Assembly (NCBI RefSeq): GCF_002105155.1
Contig: NW_019029007.1
Coordinates: forward strand, 248,001-312,000
Length of the DNA stretch: 64,000 nucleotides
Origin: Lobosporangium transversale
Taxonomy: Eukaryota; Mortierellomycota; Mortierellomycetes; Mortierellales; Mortierellaceae
Reading direction: 5' to 3'
Made by a program: the position numbers and the translations under genes. Of this stretch, positions 49,301-61,497 are shown piece by piece. Numbering within the stretch: position 1 is the first letter of the stretch; each line of letters begins with the position of its first letter. Under the pieces are notes generated by a model. The model was given only the letters and a program-made list of their open reading frames with translations. It did no database searches and had not been told where the DNA came from.

Positions 49301-49951
49301 CAAGAGCTAAATCCGACCTTGAAACCCAATCCTCAGGCCCGTCGATTACCAACGGAGCTGTATCTAGCATTATTGCATCTTTGTATTCACGTATCGACTT
49401 ATAGAATCTCGTCACAGGTAGTTAAGACGATTGTGGATGATATGACTTCTAGCTTCGGTCGACAGCTGTACCAGTTGGATTATCATTTGGCTGCAGCTAT
49501 GCAATGTTTCCATGATAGTTGGATGGTGTGTCCTCACAGAGACTCTTGCTTTGAGGACGCGGAGGAGAACTTGGTTCGAGCTGCATGTGAAGGAGGGAGA
49601 GGTCAAACCCCGAAAAAGTGCATTTATTATGAATGGATGTACCAATCAGATGAATATGTGGAAGAGTCTATTAATACCATGAAGCAATCATCTGCATTAT
49701 CTGCAGTTTCGGACGCGTCTTCAGTACTGAGTGGTGTTAGCAGCAATACTGAAGTAATGGGGGATGTAGGCAAATTGTCATTAGAGGACCCTTATTCGTC
49801 GCTGAATAGTGATTGTTCCGGAGCAGGGACCTGCAATGATCAATTCTATTGGGACATGTGGTCAGCCGAGGACAAGGCATTGAAGAACATTCGATTCACA
49901 ACGGTCAAGGCTAAGATGCTATGGAAGCATGTAGCACAGACTCTCTTGTAA
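46342..49951 (+). CDS. Large protein with helical (TPR/PPR-like) segments
   Basis: The frame opens after GAGTTAG at 46341, either an acceptor or an indel; the true start is unresolved (ATG 46531 is the first in frame). An N-terminal Thr/Ser-rich part leads to HVATVVLQCLNRDRDMELSY and SNIAEELGKEILRQGVMSPE. An intron follows (47307-47430). Then comes a repeat-like helical segment: AMAQYWIERKKFDEAQDCLG, YRNMITCLLFSRPRQLQEAE. After a linker with a 14-residue tandem repeat come TYREFEYGWKHIYEKMGPT, LHDILTIAVRSPEISSRYLK and LPTELYLALLHLCIHVSTYR. The end is KMLWKHVAQTLL. Frame changes are needed at the splice, near 47990 and near 48935. The helix-turn-helix pattern suggests TPR or PPR folds, but I cannot name the family. 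Confidence 0.72.
47994..48119 (+). repeat. Coding minisatellite: three 42-nt units
   Basis: Three head-to-tail 42-nt copies, differing at only two positions, encode SIASAWPSGATTTS three times in the linker of the large helical protein. The unit length is a multiple of three, so copy-number change would keep the frame. Confidence 0.92.
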
Positions 49952-50363
49952 TAAAGCATATACCATTCTATTGTCTTTTCTCGACTTTTTTCTATTCCTT
50001 TGATAATATATAAACATATATCATGATGGACGCCTACATGAATATAAATCGGACAACGAGGAGGAGGCAGGGGAAACAGAGAAAATAAAACGACCCGTTC
50101 AGACCGATTGGGTTTGCACCGGCCTTTTATCCGTGTGGTTGGCAAAAAATGATCGAGCGAACAAATGCTCACACAGTCACTAGGCAACGAAAATTTACCC
50201 CACATTTCGAAAGCACAGAGTTGTCTTTAATGCATTCCACTTCTACATTCTCTTCTCTCCATTCATCGTCTTTTCCTTCTGATCCCCCTTTTTTTTTCTG
50301 AAAAAAAAAAAAAAAAAAAAAAAAAGAAAAAAAGCAAGTTCATAAATAACATTATTAATTATC
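49952..50363. other. Intergenic region
   Basis: It contains C/T-rich sequence and A25 (about 50301-50325) just before the SDR start codon. No gene is seen. Confidence 0.55.
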
Positions 50364-51555
50364 ATGCATGTCCAGAACAAGGTCGCCATTATCACTGGTG
50401 CATCCTCAGGTAACTATTTTATTCATGACCCGCGTACTACACACAGGTTGATCTTGCTTCGCACAAATTATTTAGGGATTCCCTTAATGATCTCCTTATG
50501 TCTCTTTCACAAATCTATGGTATCCAGGTCTCGGTAAAGCCCTTGCGGAGCGCCTTGTTAGCAAAGGGTAATTTTTTTTTTTTTTTTTTTTTTAAAAAGG
50601 TGACTTTTCGGGCTGACTTTTTTTTATCATTATCATTATTATTATTTTTTTCTTTCCTGAAACGCTCAAGTGCCATGGTTATCTCGGAGACATTGACAAG
50701 AATGAAGGTCTGCGCCTTGCTGGACGAATTGAACCATGGTAAGTGGTAATAAAAAAAATTTTAAGAACAATAAAAACACTTGAGAATTCATTTTTAATAA
50801 AAACATGATTTCATGATTTTCACCCTAAAAAAGCAAGGAGAAACCTGTAGCACATTTTATTCAATGTGATGTGACCAACTATGCTCAACAGGCAGAGCTT
50901 TTTCAAGCAGCATTCCATCATTTTTGGAAGTGTCGACATTGTTGTAAATAACGCAGGTATCGCAGAGGGAGAACCTTTGTGGGCAGATAAGAAACAGATC
51001 TGGAAAAAAGTCGTTGACATTGCTCTCAGCCGTGATCGAGGGAACTCGTCTGGGTATTGAGGCCCTTCAAAAACAACTCCAAAAGGAAGGCTCTAAATTT
51101 GAAGGAGGGGTTATCATCAATACGGCTTCTTTGGCTGGATTGTATCCTCAGCCCCGAACCCCTGTGTATGCGGCTGCTAAATTCGGAGTCATCGGCTTCA
51201 CTCGGTCGTTCAAACAATTTAAGGAAAAGCGGATTCGTGTCATGCTGTCGCCCCAGGTATGATAGAGGAAACCATATATATAAAACAATTGTCTGCTCAT
51301 AGTCTCCATATCTCACATACTTTTTTTTGTCTTTCTGTGGGACCATATTAGCTTCGCACCAACAAAGATCATTGAACCTATCAAGGAGGATGTGATGAAG
51401 ATGGGTCCTTTGGTCTCAGTTGAAATGGTGACGGATGCGTTCATGTTGTTGATTGAGGACGACTCATGCAGAGGCGACATTGCAAGGATTACGCCCAGTA
51501 TGGTATCAATATTCTTGGCAAGACTGTTGGTGGTGATAAGAAGGCCAAGCTGTAG
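50364..51555 (+). CDS. Short-chain dehydrogenase/reductase (15-PGDH-like)
   Basis: An NAD(P)-dependent oxidoreductase of the classical SDR type. ATG 50364 gives MHVQNKVAIITGASS; exon 2 (from 50528) continues GLGKALAERLVSKG, completing the cofactor motif TGASSGLG. Then follow GDIDKNEGLRLAGRIEP, QCDVTNYAQQAELFQAAFHH, VDIVVNNAGIAEGEP (NNAG motif) and GVIINTASLAGLYPQPRTPV, leading into the catalytic YAAAK and GVIGFTRSF. The C-terminus (IEPIKEDVMKMGPLVSVEMV, IEDDSCRGDIARITP, GKTVGGDKKAKL) resembles the 15-hydroxyprostaglandin dehydrogenase branch. About four single-base frame changes and four introns are inferred; one intron has a T tract (50573-50594). The substrate is unknown. Confidence 0.85.
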
Positions 51556-51735
51556 AAAAAACATTAAATGATATTGAAGAATAAAGCAATTTAGTCAAAA
51601 TGGCAACTTCACCAAGGCTTTTATCATACTTATCATACATGCATTATAACTATTCAAATGTAGTGCTACTCTGCCAATGGTCTAATTTATACTGTTATTT
51701 ACAAATAACTTTTTATTACATATTATCACTATTGT

Positions 51736-54700
51736 TTAGATTTCACCATAGATAGTCCTGCCCCGCTCTGCACGGACATTGCGGGTACGTTGGATGTGGA
51801 GCATGTCTTTCTCGCAATATGTTTGATTGTCGTAACTGTAGTAGTTATCCTTCAGCTTGTTGCCGCACTGTGAGCACTTGAAGCACTTTGGATGAAATCG
51901 CCAGCCTCTGTTCAAAGATCATAGGAGAGGATATCCAGATTAGCTTTTACATGGTCGTACTTAAATGGTGCTTTTTTTTTTTTTTTTTTTTTTTTTTTTT
52001 CCTCTAAAAAAGTCTTTACCTCCAAGGTCTGAGCACAAGCTCCTTCAATAGGCTCATCGCATCTCATGCACATCGAGTTATTCAGCCGATGGTAATGGCG
52101 CTTACAATAGGGTTGCTTATCAAAGACATAAAATTCTTATCTGGGAATGGTCTCTTGCACGTCTGACATCTGAAGCAATTAGCATGCCATTTGCCCTCAG
52201 CTTACCATCCTGTGCAGAGACTGCCTGACTTTCGATCCTCAGTCCACAAGCATTGCATTTAGGCAAGAACAGTTCACCATAGTCCTTGGGACAATAGACT
52301 CGCCCATTCTTTTCCACATGGGATACTCGGAGTGGCTTCAAACAGTGGTAGCAACACAAATGATGCTCATGCCAGGGTTTGTCCAGTGCGAAGACAGTCC
52401 GTTCGGTTTGCTGAATAGGCCCTTCACATCCTGCGCAGATTCGAAGGCGTTGAGGTCGTAAGACTTCCTGTTGCAATAACTTTGCAAAATCACGCTCACA
52501 GAAGATACGTCCTTCATATTCATGACAATCCAAAGATGATTCAATCGGCATGCGACATTGGGCGCATTTGAGGCACTCCCCATGATAGCTACTGAACGCC
52601 ATTTTGATTGAATCCGCCATCTCGGAAGGTAGAATATCTTCATCACAGTCCGCACAACGCTCCAGTGTCGGACCATTGCGTCCATTGGTCGACCGGCTAT
52701 GTGTACTAAGAGCTCTTGATGAATCCGACAGCCGATTCGAGGATGAGGAACGATTGCAGTCTCGAATAGTCACTTGTTCGTAACTTTGGTCAAAGTTATG
52801 ATCATAATTGTCCTCCTCAACACCGCTATTACAACTTTTGTTACTGTTTCTGCCGCTATGGTTATTGTTGTCATGATTGCTAGCCCTGTTACTGTGGCTA
52901 CTATTGTCATTAGTGCTATTCTTGTTGTTGCGGTTGTTATTTCCACTACTGCTTTCTCTTCCTCTGGAGTTGATATTGTCGTTGCTGCTATTCCTATTAA
53001 TGCGATTATTACTGCCATTGTTGCTGCTGTTGTTACTATCGCTGGCGTTATTGCTTCTCCTAAACCTCTCATTGCTAGGACTGTCTTCAGAAACACCTTC
53101 ATCACGTGAATGATAGTCATCAACTGAATCATCACGCTCAGTACCATTACTTCGCTCTGACGACTTAATTCTCCCGCTAATGAATCCTCTTCGCTCAGCG
53201 CGCTGCTTCTGTTGCTTTTGTTTCATCTCCTGATATTCTTTTTCATTCCCTTTCTCTAGTTCCTGTGTCTGATCTTCATCTCCCTCCTCTTGTACTTTGC
53301 TAAAATCATTTTCTTTTTGTTCCTTCTCTTTGTTGTTACTCCTTCGGAATAGGCGAAGATGCCAGCGGTCAGTTGACCGGCGCGCCATATTTGGCTGTTC
53401 AGGTGCTGGTGGAGAGGGATTTCGACCATCTTCTGATTGGCGGCTGTTCTTTGAGGTATCCAACAAAGGCAGAGGCGACGTTTGGATGCTATCATGGCTA
53501 CGATAAGCAGGTCTAGAAGCAGCGGGGCTCTGTGGCTGACTATCACCGCTAGCAGTCTCATTCTCTGTCCGTCGATAAGACCTATACGAAGGCGGAGCTG
53601 GAGACGGAGACGGAGATGGAGACGAAGATGAAGATGGAGCTGAGGTTCTCAATCGGTTGTTCTTGACTTCATCATCATATTCAGCTAGGCGGCGACCCAC
53701 TCTGCATTGGACGATCTCGTGAGACGAATTGCTATTATCCCTGTTATTTTCATCGTTGCCTGGAATATTTTCCATATCCGCGCGGCGAGTAGGTCGTTGT
53801 TTGAGTACAGGTGGAGATGTAGGGTTAGTTAGCGCACTATCCGATCGACGAGCAACAGCAGCAGTCGAGGCTTCAATGGAGGCGGATTTGTCATCACTGG
53901 TGAACCCACTGGCGAATGCAATGGGGAATTTGTTTCCGAACCAGTGGGCGTGATAACCAGGCCATCTTCCCGACGGGGGGTCTTGGTTCAGTGGTGGAGG
54001 CGTCACTGAACCGACCTTGGGACTTTTATCCGCTGCAGTATCAGTTGCTGCAGCACGGATAGGTCTGGGTTGGAGTGGTAGAGGTGTTGTGGAAGTAACA
54101 GAGCTCTTAGTCAGCTCAGCTTTAGTTTGAATGGAGGTGCCCGAATGAGAGCGAGTGGCTTTAATAGTAGAGCGAGAAGGGATAGGAGAGGTCGAGCGTT
54201 CCACAGCGTCTGTTTGGTGTATCGCCGTTTTGTGAGTAGGTTCAGGTTTGGTCAAGGTCTGAGTCTGACGAGAAGTGGAGCCTGTGGTAAGAGTATGGGC
54301 CGGACGAGGAGCTGGGCGGGGGGCTGGTCTAGGAGATGGTGATCGACGGCCGTCCTCAGCACTTCGAGGTACAGCCAATGTCTTTGGCTGTGAGGTAAGT
54401 GTAAGTGTTGGTGACGAATCCGCATCGAGCGACTGACGAACGGCTGTTTTCATTTGTTGTTGTTGTTGTTGCTGTTGCTGTAATAACTGTAGTTGTAGCT
54501 GTTGTAGTTGCTCAGGAGTAAGAAACACCGATGTTTGCGTAGACGCAGATCGGCGTTCAACCTTGGATGGCTGCACCTGATTTGGAGTCAACTTAGTAGC
54601 TGTAAGGTTCCTGTCATCTGCAACACATAGAACTCTGTCATCATTACTAGGCTGTGTCATAGGCAGGGCATCCGTGTTTTGGTCTTCATCTGCAACAGTG

Positions 54701-57057
54701 ACTGGAGGCTGAGGAGTAATAACCCTGATATATTCTGTCTGAGAAGTTTCAGACACTTGTGGGCGTGGTGGGAGTACAGGTTTACGAGACACAGTCGGTC
54801 GGACTTTAATCTCCTGCATAAGGTCTTCCATCAAGGCATCGAATTGGTCTACGCTAGGCTTGTGCGATAGATGCTGAGAACCAGGAGGTAGCCGCCTTGG
54901 GACATCCAGTGAGCTACTGCTGCTGTTCACAGAAGACCTCCAAGTATCGAAGGGACGCCCAGCTTCTGATGAGATACGTGTTGAGCTCTCTAGTCGGTCA
55001 CCATATAAATACAAATATGTATATAGAAAAATAGTTTAGTCATGCTGACGTTGTCGAATGAATAGAAATTGATTTCAAAAGAAATACGTCAGATTGCACC
55101 GGCGTATTACCTTTGATGGAATAGGGGAAGGCGATAGAGACCCAGGTGGTGTAACTGAGCAATACAGGTCATCCTCGTCCTTGAATGTGTTTTGCTCTGC
55201 ATGCAACGAGTTTTTTTCTTGTGAAGACAATGGTGGCGATGGACTCCCTTGAACATAGATTCCATCCTGAACACTGATATGATCCTCTCGTGCTCCAGAG
55301 CTTGTCAAAGAACTGAATATCTGCGTCGAATCTCTCTCAGATCGATGCTTCGGAAGCGTATTGTCAGAATGTCTCAAATCCTCGGACGCGTTCTATCAAT
55401 TCTTTGAGGCCTTTCTGTCTGCAGCGAAGATCGTTCGGATCGTTCGGATCGTTTCTGACAGGGACCGTTGATGAAGCCTTTCAGCCTGAAGACGTTCCTA
55501 ACTGCTAGCATAGTAGGTCGCTTGATCGAGGGTGGTTCAATCGTACGTTCCTGATCATGATCTATTGTAGAATCCAATGTTTGTGTTGCGATACTGACTG
55601 CATGGGTACATTGTTGCTCCCGTTGCTCTTGCTGGTGCTTCCAGTGCTGTGAATGGGAGGAGCATTAACGCCTGCTACAGCTGGGACGATGCCGGATATA
55701 CGCTGTGAAGACTTGCGAGGAAGAGCAGGAACAGGCTGCTGCTGAGATTGATCCGTGAGCTACGAGATGGGTAGTTGCACTCTATCGACTCCATGATTGG
55801 CTTCAACGACTCTGTGTGTGTAGAGCGTTCTCCTACAGCGTTGGCTGATTTGAGTGCCGTTCGTCAAGCGAAGTTCTGGATGGCGTAGAATAAAAATCAG
55901 TAGAGTGTCGTTTTGGTGTAGGTGATATGGGAGTATCCTGGTCATCATCGTACTACAAGAAAGCAAGCTGCACAATGGGCGATATTGTCTGACTATTGCG
56001 TTTATTGTAATGGAGTGGTTCTGAAGTAATATTAGTGGGTTGCGAAAGAAGCGCTGGAGCAGATGCAGACTTGCGTTTTGAGTATTTTTCTAGATATGGC
56101 AGAGCAGGTCGCGCTTGAACAGAGGATGGACGAATGGGTGAGAGTGGGGCTGTGTTAATGGTAGCTGTTTTTTTAGTTGTGCAAGAAATGGTTGGTATGC
56201 TTGTTTTTGACTCTGACTTGATTAATTTGATTGTGTTGCTTGCTATTGTTAAAGTCCTTCAGAGCACTTCCGCTCCTTGTCGTTGTTGTAGTTGTTGTCG
56301 TCTTCGTTGATGGTATGTAAGCTATTGAGAACACGATGATTACATGTTAGAATGGCAAAAAGAATAGAGCAGAGTATGGCGGCGAACAATCTATCACAGA
56401 TCAAAACGCTAGTTGTAGCCTCATCCTAGGAATCTGATTGCACAGAAATTCACCGAGTAATATGAAGAACAAAAGAATGACCAATCTTAATGCAATTTTG
56501 GCCGCAAAGAAACAAAAGAAAAAATGGGCCGGCGACTGAAAGGAACAGAAGTTAAAAAAGGGACCAACAGTATTAGGAAAGCAAGCTTTCCTATGAATGG
56601 AACAGGAGAAAATGAATTTTGCAATCTTGGCATCACTCTTGATATATCTTCTTGTTTTCATGATCAACAAAACCTGTGATGACAGAGATGTTTACAAAAT
56701 ACTGTCGGTCATAGTTGTGAGCAATGCTGTAACATGCTCCAATGTCCAAAGCTTTGTCCGCTGATACAATTCACCGAAAATATCCAAAGTGTACACGCAT
56801 GGACTCGTACACAAAAAAGATTCCGCCTGAGGCTCAATTTTTTTTTTCCACCTTCTTATGTGCACCCAGTGTTCCTCGCTCACTGATGATTGATCATGCA
56901 ACTTACGTCTTCTGGGGATGTACAGAGGCATTGCAGGCAATGTCGGGATAGCTATACAAGCATGTTCACTCAGTTTGCGGAACTCGACATCTTTTCCACA
57001 ATCCGAGCACCGAATAATTGGTAGGACTTGTGACAAACGAGGCTCTTTCGAACTCAT
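51736..57057 (-). CDS. Paxillin-like protein with four LIM domains
   Basis: LIM proteins are zinc-binding adaptors for actin and Rho signalling at sites of polarised growth. ATG 57057 gives VLPIIRCSDCGKDVEFRKLS, then a donor (GTAAGTTG). A long disordered part follows, rich in Ser/Pro with poly-Gln (about 54460-54485) and poly-Asn (about 52850-53040). The four LIM domains start CADCDEDILPSEMADSIKMA, CAGCEGPIQQTERTVFALDK, CNACGLRIESQAVSAQDGKL and CMRCDEPIEGACAQ. The last ends FKCSQCGNKLKDNYYSYDNQ and YCEKDMLHIQRTRN. A 964-codon block (55014-52120) is unbroken. Frame changes are needed near 52190 and 52130 in LIM3, and between 55.4 and 56.0 kb. Exon limits at 55.0-56.7 kb are uncertain. Confidence 0.85.
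51972..52000 (+). repeat. Poly-T tract, 29 nt, in the last intron of the LIM gene
   Basis: Twenty-nine uninterrupted T (A in the gene's strand) lie in the intron separating the two halves of LIM4. Confidence 0.88.
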
Positions 57058-58567
57058 GATGAATGGAATATGTAATGTCTAATCTGTAATCTGTAATGTG
57101 TATTGTGTAATGTTGTAATGTGAAATGTGAATTGTGAAATGTGTAGAGCAGAATGTGAGATTGTTATGATTGCTTGTAGAAAGGCGAGATAGACTAAGAA
57201 CACTATGGATTAAGGAATAACTATGTAGATAGTATAATGGTGTCTTTTATCGAATAATGGAAGGGTGGTTGTGATATTAGGTAAGGGAGAGGAAGTAGAA
57301 GTGGAAGGAGGTAAAGACAAAGAAGACTGAGAGCAAGAGCAGAAAAAGATGAAAAGAGAAAGACAGAAGAGAGGAAAGAGAAGAAAAGAGGGAGAGGAAC
57401 AGAACAAGCAGAAAGAAGGTATTCGCCTCTGTTCTCTTCTGATGACCAATCCTTGCCTGATCGGGCATGGGCCAATCGTCTCGTGTGCCCAACCGTTTTG
57501 TAAAAACTGTGAGTGCTGGGCAGATGGTTTTTTGTTCTCTCGGGACTATTTTCCAGCTGTTCTTTGAAAGACAAAGCGAAACGTGCACAAAGACGCCACA
57601 CAATGTTCTGTGTGTACAGACAGCATACAACATGTCCAACTTGAATCATAGACTGGGCTCTATTCAAAACTGAATGTCAGATTGAAATACGAGACCCTGT
57701 TGACTTGCAGAAACAGAGTCCAACGTCGTACAAGGGCAGACACACGGAGCTTTTCCTGTGATCAAAATGCAAAATGATCAAAAAGAGAGACAAAACAAGG
57801 GGATTGTGCGTTTTGCTCAACAGCCGTGTGTAAAAAAAAGAGAACGAGTTACATGTGCACAACTAGTTTTTATAAACATTCCTGTATTATTGAAATGGAG
57901 CCGCCAAAACATATGCAAGCTCAGCTCAGGCACACCAACAGCACATTAGAGAATATGAAAGGAACAATCAGGATGAGACGTTATGGCCAATGAGAAAATT
58001 TATCGTACATGTACCATGTCAATCAATGAATCCAATCTGGACAGCAACTTTCGTTTCCCGCTCCCCATTCACTCTCCTTCATTCCCTCGTTTCTCCTGAA
58101 CCAAGTACAACGCTCTTACATTCCTAATGCATGTGCCATGACCGGCATGGGCCATCGCTTTTTAAAATTGTTCTTTTCTACTCGTAAAATAGCGAACATT
58201 CAATCAAATATTTTTTCCCGCCATTTTTGAAAAAAAAAAAAAAAAAAAAAAAAACCTCCGCAGTTATTCTTAGTGCTCTATAAAGAACCCTCCTTTTGCA
58301 GAGGTGACTAAGAACACAAGACTCTGAATTCTATTTGCTACATTCTACCGTCCCATTACTTGTTGCCCTATTTATTTTTTATTTTTATTTCCGAAAGCTA
58401 TTGCAGACAAAGAAACAGCGAATAGTCTGTATTCAATTTGGAATACATATGCCTTACTATTGCTTACTTTTTTTTTTTTTTTTGTCTTTTTCCCTACTTA
58501 TTATTGGAAAGATGCAGTTTAAGATACTAGAGTTACAAGGCCTTGGATGAATCGCTCTTGACTTGGC
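57058..58567. other. Intergenic region, LIM gene promoter with degenerate repeats
   Basis: Positions 57072-57150, directly upstream of the LIM start, are a degenerate array of TGTAATG/TGTGAAATG-like units of 7-10 nt. C/T-rich minus-strand sequence (57290-57420) fits a leader or promoter. A24 stands near 58230-58253. No gene is recognised. Confidence 0.55.
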
Positions 58568-61497
58568 TAATGCTTGCCATTTGCCTCATCGGAGGGCAGG
58601 GCAGTCTGTGGGGCACCAGGAGCTCGTGGTTGCTGAAGAGATTGTGCAGAATTCTCATGACTCGTAACTGTCACTGGTTGCTGGGTTGGGGTAGGGGTTC
58701 ATGATTTAAAGATGGTGATGGTTGTCGAGGTTGTGGATACGCATGGATGCCGCTTGGAGATGGTTGATGCGGTTGAGGCTGGAGCGGATGCTGAGGGTAG
58801 TGTGGTGGATACGGCGATGGGGTTGGAAGGGATAGTGAGATGGAGGAGATGAATATGCTCCTGAAGCAGAGGGATGGTAGAGATGTTGCCCATGAGGGTA
58901 GCGATGAGGCTCCGGCTGAAACTGTGGGGGTACCTTGGATGGTTGATATGCGTAGGTGGACTAGTACCATAAGCTCGGAAAACTGGCGAAGGAGAACGAC
59001 TAGGGTAAAAATCAGGACGTGGTGGCCCGGCTGGAGAAGGATATCCTGGAGCGTAACCTGAAGCTCCGGACATAAAGGGTGGTGGATATATAGTTGACGG
59101 AGGATACCGACCTGGTGCAATCATAGGATGTGTAGGAACAGTGTCAACCATGTGTGAACCCTGCAGGGATTGCTGGGACCATAGGCATGGGGACAGACCC
59201 GAGGACAACCGGCGGAGGTTTAATATTATTTATGGTCATGTACGCCACAAACTGATCTGGAAGCTCCGCCAACAATGCTTGCGCAAGTCCATACTCAAGG
59301 TGAGGAGGGAAGTCACGTGCGGCCACAAACTGGACGATATCACGGCTCTTTTTGCTGCGAACAGAAGAAGTTTCAACGTCTCCGTCCAGAGCGTCCATCT
59401 GACGATTGAAAAAAAAGAAATATCAATAAAGAACACTAAATATTTACATCTAATGGCCAGCACATTGTTTAGATATCATCAATCATCTCTAGCATAAACC
59501 ATTACCTTTCCAAACTCTGCTTTTCCGACGCCAACAATGATGATCGATATTGCGTGTTTGCTTGCTTTCTGAATCGCGCTAATAGTGTCATTCCTAAAAA
59601 AGTTGAACAGACATCGGACAAAACATTTGTTAGCAACTGAGTGTCATGGAAATACTCAGCACTCTCCAATACCGTGCGTTATTGGGGACTTTTCCAAAGA
59701 TTTACATATCAGTAATGGCTCCATCTGTGAGGATCAGAAGAACAGTATAATTGTAGGGCTCACTATTCTTGGCAATCGTTGTGGCCTCAGAAATCACAGG
59801 CGTAAAGTTCGTTGGGCCCCACAATTCAACGAACGAATGAGCATTCCAATATGCATTGAGGATACCTTCTACGCCATTAACTTCAGGCTAATAAAAAAAT
59901 ATAAAGTATGCAGGCAGTATGCTGGTGGTCAGATCGGTTCGAACATACTCTAATTTTTTTTTTAACTTAGTAAAACCTACGTTGCTTGGGTTGCCATTTA
60001 GCGGAAAGGCATGGTTGACTTGGCCTTGAATCCTTCCGCCGAATCCATAGACTGGAAATTTTTATCTGAATCATAGAACTGCAGAATGTTTCCCACACTG
60101 CGGATTGCCCGAGTATACTCATTGTCGCCTGTGGGAGACTTGAAATGTAGCGAACTTGGATTTTGAGGATCACCGTTGCTCTGAGTGAAATCAATTGCAA
60201 CTATCAGACCTATAGTCCCGCCCGCAATCATGAAATCCATGAATGATGGTGGAGTTGTAATAGAAAAGTTGGTAATAGTCAATGAAGATGTTCCTGTCAT
60301 AGGCGGGATAGGGACTGTGTGGGGAAAGCTGTAACGGCTCAAATCCGCAGTCGTGAAAACAGGCGTCGTTCCAATGATTGTATGGGCTATGAATGTTGTG
60401 CAAAAAAAAAAAAAAAAAAAAAAAGTTTAGTCATGTTAGTAATCTCCCAGAGTTTGCTTCATTCTTGTGTGGATATTGTGGCCATTTTCACCATTGTTGT
60501 TTTCTTTCTCCTAGTTGTTCCTTTGGCGGTATTTTTTTTTGTAAATTCATAGCCACAACTCTCTTTTGAGACATACTTCCATTTTCCTTGTGGCTCATGA
60601 CCTGGATTCGTAATGATCTATTAGGATCTCCATTGTTAAGAACACTCTCCTTGATTGAAAATGGATCCCAAATAGGATTCATCGTCATCTTCCCGCACCT
60701 TGGATCGTATACAGGCGAATATGTCCCGTTCTCGTTCCGCGCTCAACGATGAAGAAGGCGGAAGGCCTTGTCTTGAAAAAGCCTTTTTTTGTCAAATCAT
60801 TTGCTTTGATAGAGAAACTGAAAGGAAGATAAGGATTATTTTTAATATTTTTTTCTTCATCGTTTCGCGGCGAAGGAAAGAAGGCTAAAAGGGGTTTGTT
60901 GCCCATCACCCTTTACCTGAATACGTTTTAGAAGACTTCAGTTCCTCAGCTTGAATAATGATCGTACCCATTGAAGCAATGAATTTGAACCTGGGAGTGT
61001 GAGATTCAACCCTATCTGACCTCCACGTGCCGTCACAATGGAAGCCAAGTCGACAGTGGCTTCTCCAAGGTAATCCTGATCCGAAAATTTGTCGCTGTTT
61101 TTGTCATCAATATCATAGACAGCAAATCTAAGACGTTGCTCTGTCTCGAAACGATAGTCAATTGAATGCGTTGACGAACACGGATTTAATGTGTCTTTGA
61201 TGCGCTCCGTCTTTGCGTATGGTGTTTTTGACCAACTACCCACTTTGGTATCCCAGAGAAAGAGAAAAACTTGAGGATCGCTGAACGAGCGACCGTCTCA
61301 TCAACAAGACCACTGTTTTATTATTATTATTATTATTATTATATTATTATTATTATTAAAATAAAAAGGTTAGCTCAGCTGCGAAAATATTTTTGTTCTA
61401 TTGAGTAGTTAAAAGAAGGATTAAACTTGCGTGCAGCGAATCTTGAGCTAACTCTGGAGCAGGGTTCCGAAGGCTTTGAAGGATATAATATTTGCAT
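58568..61497 (-). CDS. Copine (C2 domains plus vWA domain)
   Basis: Copines are Ca2+-dependent phospholipid-binding proteins. ATG 61497 gives MQILYPSKPSEPCSRVSSRF. After an intron holding an (ATT)n microsatellite, the C2A core reads SDPQVFLFLWDTKVGSWSK, then DYRFETEQRLRFAVYDIDD and DYLGEATVDLASIV. Pieces of C2B follow (about 60500-60900). The vWA (copine) domain contains LIVAIDFTQSNGDPQNPSSL, with the DxTxSNG metal site, then EYTRAIRSVGNILQFYDSDK. It ends near DIVQFVAARDFPPHLEYGLA. A Pro/Ser/Tyr-rich tail (GYPSPAGPPRPDFYPSRSPS) and a stop at 58568 close the gene. One missing base near 61284 and one change near 58680 are inferred. At least six introns are expected. Confidence 0.88.
61318..61358 (+). 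repeat. (TTA)n microsatellite in copine intron 1
   Basis: About 13 trinucleotide units with one 2-nt interruption near the middle, placed just before the intron's acceptor in the gene's strand. Confidence 0.9.

Noticed and set aside
52774-53113. Plus-strand Leu/Val-rich frames of 80-110 codons, membrane-like
   Set aside because: They are antisense to the Asn/Ser-rich segment of the LIM gene, whose frame is long and ends in four LIM domains.
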